A stretch of DNA of 12,436 bases. It comes from JAKAWW01 sp049966775 (GTDB lineage: Archaea; Micrarchaeota; Micrarchaeia; Micrarchaeales; Micrarchaeaceae). Shown piece by piece: positions 6,773-12,436 of the stretch. The position numbers and the translations under genes are program-made. The stretch lies in assembly GCA_049966775.1 (NCBI GenBank), contig JBMFTZ010000025.1, forward strand, positions 1 to 12,436, in the 5' to 3' direction. The stretch's first letter is position 1, and each line of letters opens with the position of its first letter. A model generated the notes under the pieces. The model had not been told where the DNA came from and did not search any database. It was given only the letters and a program-made list of their open reading frames with translations.

Positions 6773-8890
6773 ATGCAGGTCGACGAGCTGCAGGGGAAGC
6801 TACCGAACGAGATAATCGAATCGTTGCGGAGCAGGGGTGTGAGTTCGTTCACGCCACCGCAGGAGCTCGCGATAAGGAATGGTGTGCTCACGGGCAGGAG
6901 CATGCTCGTTGCAAGCCCCACGGCAAGCGGAAAGACGCTCATAGCGGAGCTTGCCTGCATGAATACCATAATAGGGAAAGGAATGAAGGCTGTTTACATC
7001 GCTCCGATGCGCGCCCTCGCCACCGAGAAGTTCGAGGAGTTCAAGCAGAGCTATCCATACATAAAGACGGCCTTATCAATAGGCGATCTCGATGCCGACG
7101 ACCCATGGCTTTCCGAATACGAGATGATATTCTTCTCCACCGAAAAGTTCGATAGCCTGTTAAGGCACGGCATAAACTGGCTGCACAGCATAGGCTGCAT
7201 CGTATTCGACGAGGTGCACATGCTCGGCGATACATCTAGGGGGCCCACGCTTGAGCTTCTCATGACAAAGCTCAAGGAGACAACAGGCGCTCAGATGATA
7301 GCGCTCAGCGCGACCATTGGTAATCCGAGCGAGATCGCGGAATGGCTCGGCGCCAATTTGGTGACGAGCGACTACAGGCCCGTGCCGCTGCTCAAGGGCG
7401 TGCTCTACAATGGCGATGCATATTACATAGAAGGCGGAGACTACAGAAAGGAAAAGCTTGACGGAGACAGCGAGATACCAGAGATAAAAATCGTGCAGGA
7501 CACCTTGAAAAGAGGCAAGCAGGTTCTGCTTTTCTATTCTACGAAGAAAAATGCAGAAGCTGGCGCTGCCAAGATGGCGAAGCACGTAGCTGGCACGCTT
7601 GGCAAAGACGAAGCCGAGGCGCTGCGCGAAGTGAGCGGCAAGATACTTGGCGTGCTTTCGCGGCCCACAGAGCAGTGCGAGAAGCTCTCCTCGCTCGTAA
7701 AGGGCGGAGTTGCGTTCCACCATGCGGGTTTGCTAAACCAGCAGCGCGCCTACGTGGAGCACGCATTCAAGGACAATCTTATAAAGGTGATATGCGCCAC
7801 GCCCACGTTGTCGCTCGGTATAAACATGCCTGCGCACACCGTAGTGGTAAGGGACATAACAAGATACGAAAACGGCATCAGCGAGCGGCTCGGGGTGAAC
7901 GAAGTGATGCAGCTGTTCGGCAGGGCGGGCAGGCCTTCGTATGACAAGGAGGGTAGGGCGCTGCTGCTTGCGAGCACCCGCGAGCGCATGGAAGAGCTTT
8001 CCATGCAGTACATACTTGCAAAGCCAGAGCCCATAGAATCGGCGCTTGGCATCGCACCGGTGCTTAGGTCCCACGTGCTTTCATTCATAGCGGAAGGCTT
8101 TCTTACTACAAGGAAGAGCATGCTAGACTTCATGCTCAAGACGTTCTACAGCCACCAGTTCGGCAACAAGCTGCATATAGAGAATATGCTGGACGAGATA
8201 CTTGATGATCTGCAGGGCTGGGGCTTCATAGTGAAGGCGGGCAGCGCGTACAGCGCAACGAGATTGGGCAAGCGCGTGAGTGAGCTATACATAGATCCGC
8301 TTTCTGCAAAGCTCATAATGGAAGCACTGGAAGAAGAGCTTGATGGCATAGGCGTGCTCTTTATGGTGGCCAATACGCTGGAGATGAGACCGTATGTGAG
8401 GATCACCCAGGAAGCCGAAGAAGAGTATGCGATCTACATGCATGGGCATAAGCGCCTCCTCAAAGCGTACGATTACGAGAGCACGGATCCGGTGGGCGCT
8501 TTCAGCACTGCGCTTATGTTAAGCGAGTGGACGAACGAGACAAAGGAGCAGGAGATCGTAAAGAAATATTCCACAACTCCGGGTGCGCTCTATTCAAAGA
8601 TAACTAACGCTGACTGGCTCATATACGCTGCTATAGAGATAGCAAAGATACTGCACAGGCGCGTAAACAATTTGATAGACATGCGCGTGAGGCTCAGGTA
8701 CGGCATAAAGGACGAGCTGATGGATCTTGTGCGCCTTGCGCAGGTGGGCAGGGTAAGGGCGCGGCTGCTCTTCGATAATGGCATAAAGAGCGTAAGTGAC
8801 GTTCGCAGCAACACCGAAAGGGTTAAGCTCATACTTGGCAAGGAGGTAGCGGAAATGGTGTTCAAGGCGAATGACATAGAATTCCGTTAA
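6773..8890 (+). CDS. hel308: ATP-dependent DNA helicase Hel308
   Basis: 705 residues, the usual size for Hel308, an archaeal superfamily 2 (Ski2-like) 3'-5' DNA helicase acting at stalled replication forks. Motifs appear in order: Q-motif region FTPPQ (26-30), Walker A SPTASGKT (48-55), motif II DEVH (146-149), motif III SAT (179-181), FHHAGL (315-320), motif V region ATPTLSLGINMP (342-353) and motif VI QLFGRAGRP (380-388). A winged-helix and ratchet region (about 400-630) follows, then a C-terminal helical domain with GIKDELMDLVRLAQVGRVRAR, which matches the Hel308 domain 5 signature and separates it from other Ski2-like helicases. ATG 6773 is chosen because it leaves the normal short stretch before the Q-motif. 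The gene seems complete and functional; it has its own promoter and is followed by the histone gene after 74 bases. Repair and replication role is by family knowledge. Confidence 0.93.
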   Translation: MQVDELQGKLPNEIIESLRSRGVSSFTPPQELAIRNGVLTGRSMLVASPTASGKTLIAELACMNTIIGKGMKAVYIAPMRALATEKFEEFKQSYPYIKTALSIGDLDADDPWLSEYEMIFFSTEKFDSLLRHGINWLHSIGCIVFDEVHMLGDTSRGPTLELLMTKLKETTGAQMIALSATIGNPSEIAEWLGANLVTSDYRPVPLLKGVLYNGDAYYIEGGDYRKEKLDGDSEIPEIKIVQDTLKRGKQVLLFYSTKKNAEAGAAKMAKHVAGTLGKDEAEALREVSGKILGVLSRPTEQCEKLSSLVKGGVAFHHAGLLNQQRAYVEHAFKDNLIKVICATPTLSLGINMPAHTVVVRDITRYENGISERLGVNEVMQLFGRAGRPSYDKEGRALLLASTRERMEELSMQYILAKPEPIESALGIAPVLRSHVLSFIAEGFLTTRKSMLDFMLKTFYSHQFGNKLHIENMLDEILDDLQGWGFIVKAGSAYSATRLGKRVSELYIDPLSAKLIMEALEEELDGIGVLFMVANTLEMRPYVRITQEAEEEYAIYMHGHKRLLKAYDYESTDPVGAFSTALMLSEWTNETKEQEIVKKYSTTPGALYSKITNADWLIYAAIEIAKILHRRVNNLIDMRVRLRYGIKDELMDLVRLAQVGRVRARLLFDNGIKSVSDVRSNTERVKLILGKEVAEMVFKANDIEFR

Positions 8891-8908
8891 TGCAAACTTT
8901 GTGGGCAT

Positions 8909-8918
8909 CTTTTTAAGT
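8909..8918 (+). promoter_or_regulatory. Possible TATA-like box for the histone gene
   Basis: CTTTTTAAGT lies about 50 bases before the histone GTG. Transcription from about 8940 would give a leader of about 25 bases that includes the Shine-Dalgarno sequence. The same T-rich stretch, only 19 bases after the helicase stop, could instead be its terminator. Confidence 0.35.
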
Positions 8919-8953
8919 CTTTCTAACTAATAGCACTTATTGCTTTTCAGATC

Positions 8954-8960
8954 GGGGTGA
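8954..8960 (+). promoter_or_regulatory. Ribosome binding site that sets the histone start
   Basis: GGGGTGA sits four bases before GTG 8965 and matches the archaeal anti-Shine-Dalgarno core (GGTGA). No in-frame ATG is available, so this site supports the GTG start. Confidence 0.6.
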
Positions 8961-8964
8961 AATT

Positions 8965-9162
8965 GTGTATATATCTGGTTCTGCAGTGAGGAAAATATTA
9001 AAGGAGGCTGGCGCTCCAAGGGCAAGCCGCGAGGCGGTCGACGCAATGCAGGAATACATAAACAAGGTGGCCTACGGGGTGGCACAGAAGGCGGTAAAGC
9101 TTTCGAAGCACGCAAAGAGGAAAACCGTAGATACGTCTGACATAAAATTGGCGATAGATTAG
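8965..9162 (+). CDS. Archaeal histone
   Basis: 65 residues starting at GTG, a single histone fold of the HMf/HTa-like archaeal class that dimerises and wraps DNA. Helix 1 (SGSAVRKILKEAGAPRAS), the long helix 2 (REAVDAMQEYINKVAYGVAQKAVKLSKHA) and helix 3 (DTSDIKLAID) are all visible, joined by the characteristic loop KRKTV, in which Arg pairs with the Asp of SDI. Compared with HMfB-type proteins, it lacks the usual proline-containing ELPIAP lead-in and ends right after helix 3, so it is a minimal, tail-less histone. It probably acts as a chromosomal packaging protein. It is the only plus-strand gene between the helicase and the convergent transporter. Family assignment is firm. Confidence 0.93.
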   Translation: MYISGSAVRKILKEAGAPRASREAVDAMQEYINKVAYGVAQKAVKLSKHAKRKTVDTSDIKLAID

Positions 9163-9176
9163 CAATGCTGCAACTC

Positions 9177-9200
9177 ATGCCATTATTCGTGCAATGGCAT
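9177..9200. terminator. Inverted repeat at the convergent gene junction
   Basis: ATGCCATT (9177-9184) and AATGGCAT (9193-9200) form a perfect 8-base stem with an 8-base loop. It spans the transporter stop codon and starts 15 bases after the histone stop; on the plus strand it is followed by CGCCTTTT. It may end transcription of both genes. Hairpins are not required for archaeal termination, so this is tentative. Confidence 0.35.
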
Positions 9201-10463
9201 CGCCTTTTCATTGGCGGAAAGCTTTTCCGAGATACTGTCAAAAAACTTTTCAACATTGTCAGCGTTTCCAACGCCTATCAGCACATCCTCGTGCTCTTGC
9301 TTGCCCATTATGTCGTTTATGAAAGCGGTCGTTTCCTTGCCTATGCCGCTTGCGCTGCTTTTGAACACGATGCACTTGTAGGCATCTGCAGGTTTTAGCC
9401 CATCAGCGAGTGCACCAAGCCTGCCCTTCTCGACCTTTACCGCGAGCGCCCTGCCGCCCCCGAAGATGCTGCTCGCTATGATGCTGTTTTCCGTGCTTAT
9501 GAAAGCGCCGGTCACGTCAAACAGCTGGAGCCTGTGTTTTTGCTTTTGGTATTCCGGAGCGCCCGAGCCGTACCTTTGCTGCATTGCGAATGCGGCAACA
9601 AGCATGGCAAACGACACGACGTAATACGCGTAGAACCGCGTGCCCAGCAGAATGAGCGAAAACAGCGCAGTAAGCGCTGGCGTTGCAAATGTGGCGCTTG
9701 AAGCTATCATCGGGTTTAGCAGCTTGAGCGTGTAGAAGAACAGTATCGCGCCAAGGCTATACGATACGGCGCCAAGGAAGAGGAACGATACAAGCTCGGG
9801 CGCGCTTATGCTTGTTATGAACGGCGTGTGCAGCGCGAGCATCGCGCCTGCTACGAAGACAAGTGAGAACGCGTTGAATAGGAACACCTGGCTGAATATA
9901 TCATAGTTGTAGCCCTTTATTATCACATTTGAAAACGCTGTTGAGAGCGCGTATCCCACAAGCACCAGTATGAACGGCAGCTCTTGCCAGTTTACATATG
10001 CGGAGCCGTGCGCCACCAGTATGTACACGGCGGCAAGCCCCAAAAATAGCGCGGCCACCTGCTGCCATTTCACCGATGTCTTCAGCGCGAATGGCAGCAT
10101 CATCGCCAGGAAGAGTGGCCACAGTTTTATGACAAGGCTTCCTACCACTGGATTGGTGCCCGCGACTCCGATCACCAATAGAAGCTGCGGCAGCGCGTAG
10201 TTTAACAGTCCAGCGCTGAACACCCTGGGAATGGCCTTTCTGTTGCGCAGTATTGCGTAAAGCTCGCCCAGCTTGTGCTTATGTGCGACAACTGCGAACG
10301 ACACAAGCGTGGACGTTGCAAATATGAGGAACAGAAGCATGAGCGTGCCGAGGCCAGCGCCCATGCTCGAGAAAATGGGCAGGAAGGAGAGCTCTACCAC
10401 TGCGATGCTTATCGCCGCGTAGCCCTTAAGCTTCATCGATGACGTCATGCGTGTCAATAGCAT
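9183..10463 (-). CDS. EamA/DMT-superfamily transporter with extra C-terminal soluble domain
   Basis: 426 residues. The first 295 contain about ten hydrophobic helices in two halves of five, the arrangement of drug/metabolite transporter (EamA-type) permeases. NPVVGSLVIKLWPLFLAMMLPFAL (split around residues 104-127) and NPMIASSATFATPALTALFSLILLG (around 250-274) are the equivalent end-of-repeat segments. These proteins export or import small metabolites; the substrate cannot be read here. Residues about 296-426 are hydrophilic and alternate predicted strands and helices (LQLFDVTGAF, RALAVKVE, YKCIVFKSS, EDVLIGVGN), an extension absent from ordinary EamA proteins of about 300 residues. I do not recognise it. 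ATG 10463 is taken as the start; ATG 10448 and 10436 are also possible, all before helix 1. The gene is divergent from a double Lrp-like regulator, the likely controller. Confidence 0.85.
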   Translation of the reverse strand: MLLTRMTSSMKLKGYAAISIAVVELSFLPIFSSMGAGLGTLMLLFLIFATSTLVSFAVVAHKHKLGELYAILRNRKAIPRVFSAGLLNYALPQLLLVIGVAGTNPVVGSLVIKLWPLFLAMMLPFALKTSVKWQQVAALFLGLAAVYILVAHGSAYVNWQELPFILVLVGYALSTAFSNVIIKGYNYDIFSQVFLFNAFSLVFVAGAMLALHTPFITSISAPELVSFLFLGAVSYSLGAILFFYTLKLLNPMIASSATFATPALTALFSLILLGTRFYAYYVVSFAMLVAAFAMQQRYGSGAPEYQKQKHRLQLFDVTGAFISTENSIIASSIFGGGRALAVKVEKGRLGALADGLKPADAYKCIVFKSSASGIGKETTAFINDIMGKQEHEDVLIGVGNADNVEKFFDSISEKLSANEKAMPLHE

Positions 10464-10496
10464 TTGAGATGCAAATGCTTAAAAGCAATAGCATTT
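10459..10496. promoter_or_regulatory. Candidate operator: three AGCATTT half-sites
   Basis: AGCATTT occurs at 10459-10465 and 10490-10496, and inverted at 10473-10479. The outer two lie within an 11-base direct repeat (CAATAGCATTT) whose copies are 31 bases apart, about three helical turns. The inner pair forms an imperfect inverted repeat around the transporter's A/T-rich box (CTTAAAAG, 10478-10485), and the first copy overlaps its start codon. This is a good binding site candidate for the adjacent Lrp-like protein, which would repress the transporter. Binding is inferred. Confidence 0.5.
10478..10485 (-). promoter_or_regulatory. TATA-like box for the transporter gene
   Basis: On the minus strand CTTTTAAG is centred about 18-20 bases before ATG 10463 and about 33 before ATG 10448. 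It lies inside the inverted AGCATTT repeats, so a bound regulator would block TBP. Confidence 0.4.
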
Positions 10497-10533
10497 AGCA
10501 AACATTATTTGAGCATATTTGGAAAAATGCAAA

Positions 10534-10541
10534 GATTATAA
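10534..10541 (+). promoter_or_regulatory. TATA-like box that favours GTG 10564 as regulator start
   Basis: ATTATAAG is centred about 26 bases before GTG 10564. That is leaderless spacing and would place the upstream TTG at 10519 outside the transcript. Confidence 0.45.
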
Positions 10542-10563
10542 GCTTTGCGACACATATTTGAAT

Positions 10564-11595
10564 GTGGAATTTGACAACAGGTATAAGCTGATACTGAGAA
10601 TGCTGAGCGAGGATTCGCGCGCTAGCATAACGGAGCTGGCAAAGGGCGCCGGCACCTCGCGCGTCACAGTGGCAAAGCTGCTCGAGAAGCTGAGCAACGA
10701 CTATAATATACGCTATACCATAGAGGTTGACGACGACAGGCTTGGAATGGTCCAGAGACATCTTGTTGTGCTGAGGTTTAGCAACAAGCCTAAGCTCGCG
10801 GAGCTTTCAGAAGCTTTGGCGGGCGACGCACTGGTGAGCAACGCCTACGTGTGCGATGGGGATTTCGACGCTCTTGTGCAGGTAAGGGCAAGCAGCCCGA
10901 TGGACTACGTAATGTGGGAGAGCCAGCTTCCCACAAAACTGGGGCGGTTCGGGATCACGATAAAACCAAGCTCAATAATGTTTCCGAACTACGGCTATTT
11001 TCCGATAGGCGCAAAAGAGCTAGAGAGCGTAGTAACAGGGATAAGCGCGAGGGAGCGCGCAATGCTCGCCGTGCTCAGCAGCAACAGCAGGGCGCGGCTT
11101 TCTGAACTCGCCGAAGGCACGCACACAAGCAAGTCAACAGCCAACTACAAGCTCTTCTCGCTGAAGAAGAAGGGCGTCATTAAAAGGTTTACGATAGGCG
11201 CGGCGAAGCCCCCATATAAATACATTCTCGCCTTTTTGGTGAATTACCATTTCACTAATACAACGTACGTGCGTTCGGTGCAGATGATGGATTACTACAA
11301 GCATTACGATTCGGGAATGCCTTTGTTCAATACCTTCCAGCTACTCGTGCCGATGAGCGGTAGCTACAGGTTCTTTGGGATGGGCCTTTTCAGAGACGAG
11401 CAAGATGCGATGGAGCACGCCATAGGTGCGCACCTGCGCGTATTCAGCCAGGAGAAGCCCGAGATAGAGCGGGCCAGGGTGACCGGTATCATAAAGGGAT
11501 CGTATCCGTTTAGGAACCTCGACATAGAAGCCAACTACACGCGGTTCAACTGGAGCAAACTTGATCTGGCAGGAGCTGCCCGAAAGCCTCGCTGA
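10564..11595 (+). CDS. Tandemly duplicated Lrp/AsnC-like transcriptional regulator
   Basis: 343 residues from GTG 10564. The frame is open to a TTG at 10519 (358 residues), but GTG is preferred: it leaves VEFDNRYKLILRMLSEDSR, lining up with the usual Lrp/AsnC N-terminus, and has a TATA-like box about 26 bases before it. Residues 4-60 are a winged helix-turn-helix with recognition helix TSRVTVAKLLEKL (31-43). Residues about 65-135 resemble a ligand/oligomerisation (RAM-like) domain. A second winged helix at about 163-210 (TSKSTANYKLFSL at 188-200) is followed by a second sensor-like region (218-315). Normal Lrp proteins of about 150 residues have one of each, so this is an internal duplication that could bind DNA as a built-in dimer. 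The effector is unknown. It probably regulates the divergent transporter and itself. Confidence 0.82.
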   Translation: MEFDNRYKLILRMLSEDSRASITELAKGAGTSRVTVAKLLEKLSNDYNIRYTIEVDDDRLGMVQRHLVVLRFSNKPKLAELSEALAGDALVSNAYVCDGDFDALVQVRASSPMDYVMWESQLPTKLGRFGITIKPSSIMFPNYGYFPIGAKELESVVTGISARERAMLAVLSSNSRARLSELAEGTHTSKSTANYKLFSLKKKGVIKRFTIGAAKPPYKYILAFLVNYHFTNTTYVRSVQMMDYYKHYDSGMPLFNTFQLLVPMSGSYRFFGMGLFRDEQDAMEHAIGAHLRVFSQEKPEIERARVTGIIKGSYPFRNLDIEANYTRFNWSKLDLAGAARKPR

Positions 11596-11659
11596 AACCC
11601 TAATGCCCATTTTCAAAAGTTCAACTATAATTCAATAAAATTTAACAAAAAATAAGCTA

Positions 11660-11667
11660 TTTATATT
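11660..11667 (+). promoter_or_regulatory. TATA-like box upstream of the inverted-repeat leader
   Basis: TTTATATT is close to the archaeal consensus. Transcription about 25 bases downstream would begin near 11689, exactly at the left arm of the inverted repeat. A second A/T box, ATATTATA at 11679-11686, is an alternative. Confidence 0.45.
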
Positions 11668-11688
11668 CGCTGCGCGTCATATTATAGA

Positions 11689-11731
11689 GACAGAAGCTTA
11701 CCGGTTTTAACCCACCCAAAATGCTTCTGTC
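11689..11731 (+). promoter_or_regulatory. Inverted repeat / possible 5'-leader hairpin or small RNA
   Basis: GACAGAAGC (11689-11697) and GCTTCTGTC (11723-11731) are a perfect 9-base inverted repeat with a 25-base loop that includes TTTT and AAAA able to pair further. The predicted transcription start falls at its left arm, so the RNA would begin with this stem, 17 bases before the ATG at 11749. It could be a structured leader, a small non-coding RNA or a protein-binding site. No known RNA family is recognised. Confidence 0.45.
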
Positions 11732-11748
11732 CTTATACTGGTGCTTGG

Positions 11749-11928
11749 ATGGACATTAAAAGATTGTTCAAAGGCTTGCTCAAGGAAAAGCGATATGTTC
11801 CAAACGCTAACGACAGCAGGCCCGTGATGGGCATAAGGGTCGGCCCTAACATGTGGCAGCTTGTGTATGCCGACGAGCCCATCCAATATGCAAGTAGCTA
11901 TAGATATGAAGAGGCAGAACGCCAATAA
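11749..11928 (+). CDS. Hypothetical small protein, 59 residues
   Basis: ATG to TAA, 59 codons. It starts MDIKRLFKGLLKEKR (a basic amphipathic stretch), continues with VMGIRVGPNMWQLVY and ends acidic and Tyr-rich (YRYEEAERQ). It has no cysteine, no membrane segment and no motif I recognise. GGTG at 11740-11743, five bases before the ATG, can serve as ribosome binding site. Codon choice (AGG, AGA and ATA alongside GAC, GGC and CCC) resembles the neighbouring plus-strand genes, and this frame fits better than the antisense ORF on the opposite strand. A TATA-like box and hairpin precede it, and a T-rich tract follows. Cytosolic, function unknown. It is short enough that chance cannot be excluded. 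Confidence 0.5.
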   Translation: MDIKRLFKGLLKEKRYVPNANDSRPVMGIRVGPNMWQLVYADEPIQYASSYRYEEAERQ

Positions 11929-11943
11929 GGGCGCAATCGCTGG

Positions 11944-11952
11944 TTTTTCTTT
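11944..11952 (+). terminator. T-rich terminator after the 59-residue ORF
   Basis: TTTTTCTTT begins about 15 bases after the TAA. Archaeal RNA polymerase terminates on oligo-T tracts on the non-template strand. A short palindrome, TTTCCGGAAA (11950-11959), overlaps it. Confidence 0.4.
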
Positions 11953-11976
11953 CCGGAAACGTCGTATTCTGTGTGG

Positions 11977-12255
11977 TTATATTGCAAGCCCGAATAGCCT
12001 AAGTATTACCATCGTGCCCACTGCTGGAAGCCCAAAGATCGCGGTTGCGGCTATCTCCGGCAAGCCTATGGGTATGCTCAAGGCAAATAGATAGTTGAGC
12101 GCAAATATCGCTATTATGCCCAGCACGCTATTCGCTATAATGCCGAATATGATCCTAAGCAGCAGCTTTCCTATCTTGAAGATTACGAAAACGACCAGCG
12201 CTATTGCTAGCACAAGTATGATCTCGCTCGCAAACGCACCCATTGCAATGCCCAT
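11977..12255 (-). CDS. BofA-family small integral membrane protein
   Basis: 92 residues from ATG 12255; a GTG at 12261 adds two. ATG 12255 is favoured because AAAGGTG, a fair Shine-Dalgarno sequence, lies a few bases before it and overlaps that GTG. Three hydrophobic segments are visible: EIILVLAIALVVFVIFKI; LRIIFGIIANSVLGIIAIFALNYLF, read around residues 33-57; and a C-terminal one with IPIG...IFGLPAVGTMVILRLFGL. The spacing of NSVLG, ALN, IPI and the G(I/L)PxxG motif matches the BofA family (named for the Bacillus inhibitor of pro-sigma-K processing). Archaea lack sigma-K, so the role here is unknown; a membrane partner or protease modulator is a guess. It sits convergent to the 59-residue ORF and divergent from the gene at the right edge. 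Confidence 0.7.
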   Translation of the reverse strand: MGIAMGAFASEIILVLAIALVVFVIFKIGKLLLRIIFGIIANSVLGIIAIFALNYLFALSIPIGLPEIAATAIFGLPAVGTMVILRLFGLAI

Positions 12256-12284
12256 ATGCACCTTTCATATCTTAGGAAGTTGAC

Positions 12285-12294
12285 AAATTAAATA
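12285..12294. promoter_or_regulatory. Shared TATA-like element between divergent genes
   Basis: AAATTAAATA reads as a TATA-like box on both strands. Leftwards it would start the BofA-like transcript near 12264, nine bases before its ATG. Rightwards it would start near 12318 and give the edge gene a leader of about 100 bases. Confidence 0.4.
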
Positions 12295-12352
12295 CCTTTG
12301 TGCATAACTATCTACTGGGGTTTCTCTTCTCTTTTGTCGTCGTGGATGTGTA

Positions 12353-12409
12353 GTGTTAGGTCTCCTGACCCAACACGCAATTGGCGTGTTGGTTGCCTTG
12401 CCAGGAGGC
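12353..12409 (+). promoter_or_regulatory. Structured 5' leader with a sequestered Shine-Dalgarno and an alternative hairpin
   Basis: Two mutually exclusive folds can be drawn. In fold 1, CCAACACGC (12370-12378) pairs perfectly with GCGTGTTGG (12384-12392) around a 5-base loop, and an outer stem pairs 12360-12367 with 12402-12409 (CTCCTG against CAGGAG plus a wobble and a G-C), burying most of the Shine-Dalgarno. In fold 2, GTGTTAGGT (12353-12361) pairs with ACCCAACAC (12368-12376) with one mismatch, leaving CTCCTG in a 6-base loop and breaking both stems of fold 1. This is the design of a translational switch: riboswitch, thermometer or protein-bound leader. No known class is recognised. All pairings were found by eye. 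Confidence 0.55.
12403..12408 (+). promoter_or_regulatory. Strong Shine-Dalgarno for the gene at the right edge
   Basis: AGGAGG is eight bases before ATG 12417, a better match to the 16S rRNA tail than any other start in the window. It is the 3' side of the outer leader stem. Confidence 0.65.
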
Positions 12410-12416
12410 AGATACA

Positions 12417-12436
12417 ATGGAAATATATGAGTTAAA
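12417..12436 (+). CDS. Start of an unidentified gene (partial, off the right edge)
   Basis: ATG followed by codons for EIYEL, then the sequence ends. Six codons are too few to identify a product. The call rests on the strong Shine-Dalgarno sequence at correct spacing, the structured leader and the upstream A/T-rich promoter. It is divergent from the BofA-like gene. Confidence 0.55.

Larger units (their letters stand above)
11596..11748. other. A/T-rich intergenic region
   Basis: A/T-rich spacer after the regulator gene. No oligo-T terminator is obvious on the plus strand. It contains a TATA-like box and the inverted repeat listed separately; I see nothing else in it. Confidence 0.6.

Noticed and set aside
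7160..7723. Long antisense reading frame opposite the helicase gene
   Set aside because: It is a shadow of the strongly conserved Hel308 frame; its composition is not protein-like and no start signal precedes it.
10519..10563. TTG 10519 as start of the Lrp-like regulator
   Set aside because: The TATA-like box at 10534-10541 lies inside this extension, and the added residues do not resemble the family N-terminus.
11707..11925. 72-codon minus-strand frame opposite the 59-residue ORF
   Set aside because: No ribosome binding site or promoter on that side, and the plus-strand frame has better codon use, a start signal and a promoter. Not fully excluded.
1..12436. CRISPR array, tRNA, rRNA, insertion sequence or phage genes
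   Set aside because: I looked for regularly spaced direct repeats, tRNA T-loop patterns and transposase motifs and saw none.

Overview
The window reads as archaeal chromosome, most probably from a DPANN-type archaeon; I would guess the Micrarchaeota/ARMAN group, but no marker here proves that. The archaeal signs are a single-domain histone, a Hel308 helicase, Lrp/AsnC-type winged-helix regulators, A/T-rich TATA-like boxes 24-26 bases before start codons (leaderless style), heavy use of ATA, AGG and AGA codons, and a class III (pilin-type) signal peptide of the QxxxEF kind. I see no rRNA, tRNA, CRISPR array, insertion sequence or prophage gene.

Left half (about 1-6560, all minus strand): four tightly packed genes that look like one operon for large extracytoplasmic proteins. 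In transcription order they are a 907-residue protein with a pilin-type leader and three LamG-like modules; a 181-residue pilin-like small protein; a 725-residue protein with a membrane anchor, a PQQ-type beta-propeller and a LamG-like domain; and a membrane-anchored Ser/Thr/Asn-rich protein that runs off the left edge. Junctions are a 1-base gap, a 4-base gap (or short overlap) and a 10-base overlap. The shared N-terminal architecture, cysteines that occur in even numbers where present, and many N-glycosylation sequons suggest a cell-surface adhesin or pseudopilus-like assembly.

Middle (6561-9162, plus strand): a 212-base divergent promoter region, then the Hel308 repair helicase and a minimal archaeal histone.

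Right (9163-11595): a DMT/EamA transporter with an unrecognised soluble C-terminal domain on the minus strand, divergent from a tandemly duplicated Lrp-like regulator on the plus strand. The intergenic region holds a cluster of AGCATTT half-sites, so the pair looks like a local regulator-transporter circuit.

Far right (11596-12436): a short A/T-rich region, an inverted-repeat leader before an unrecognised 59-residue ORF, a BofA-like small membrane protein on the minus strand, and a divergent plus-strand gene of which only the first codons are visible. That last gene is preceded by a strong Shine-Dalgarno sequence which is the 3' side of a potential leader-RNA stem, with a mutually exclusive alternative hairpin upstream. 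This is the most striking regulatory signal in the window.
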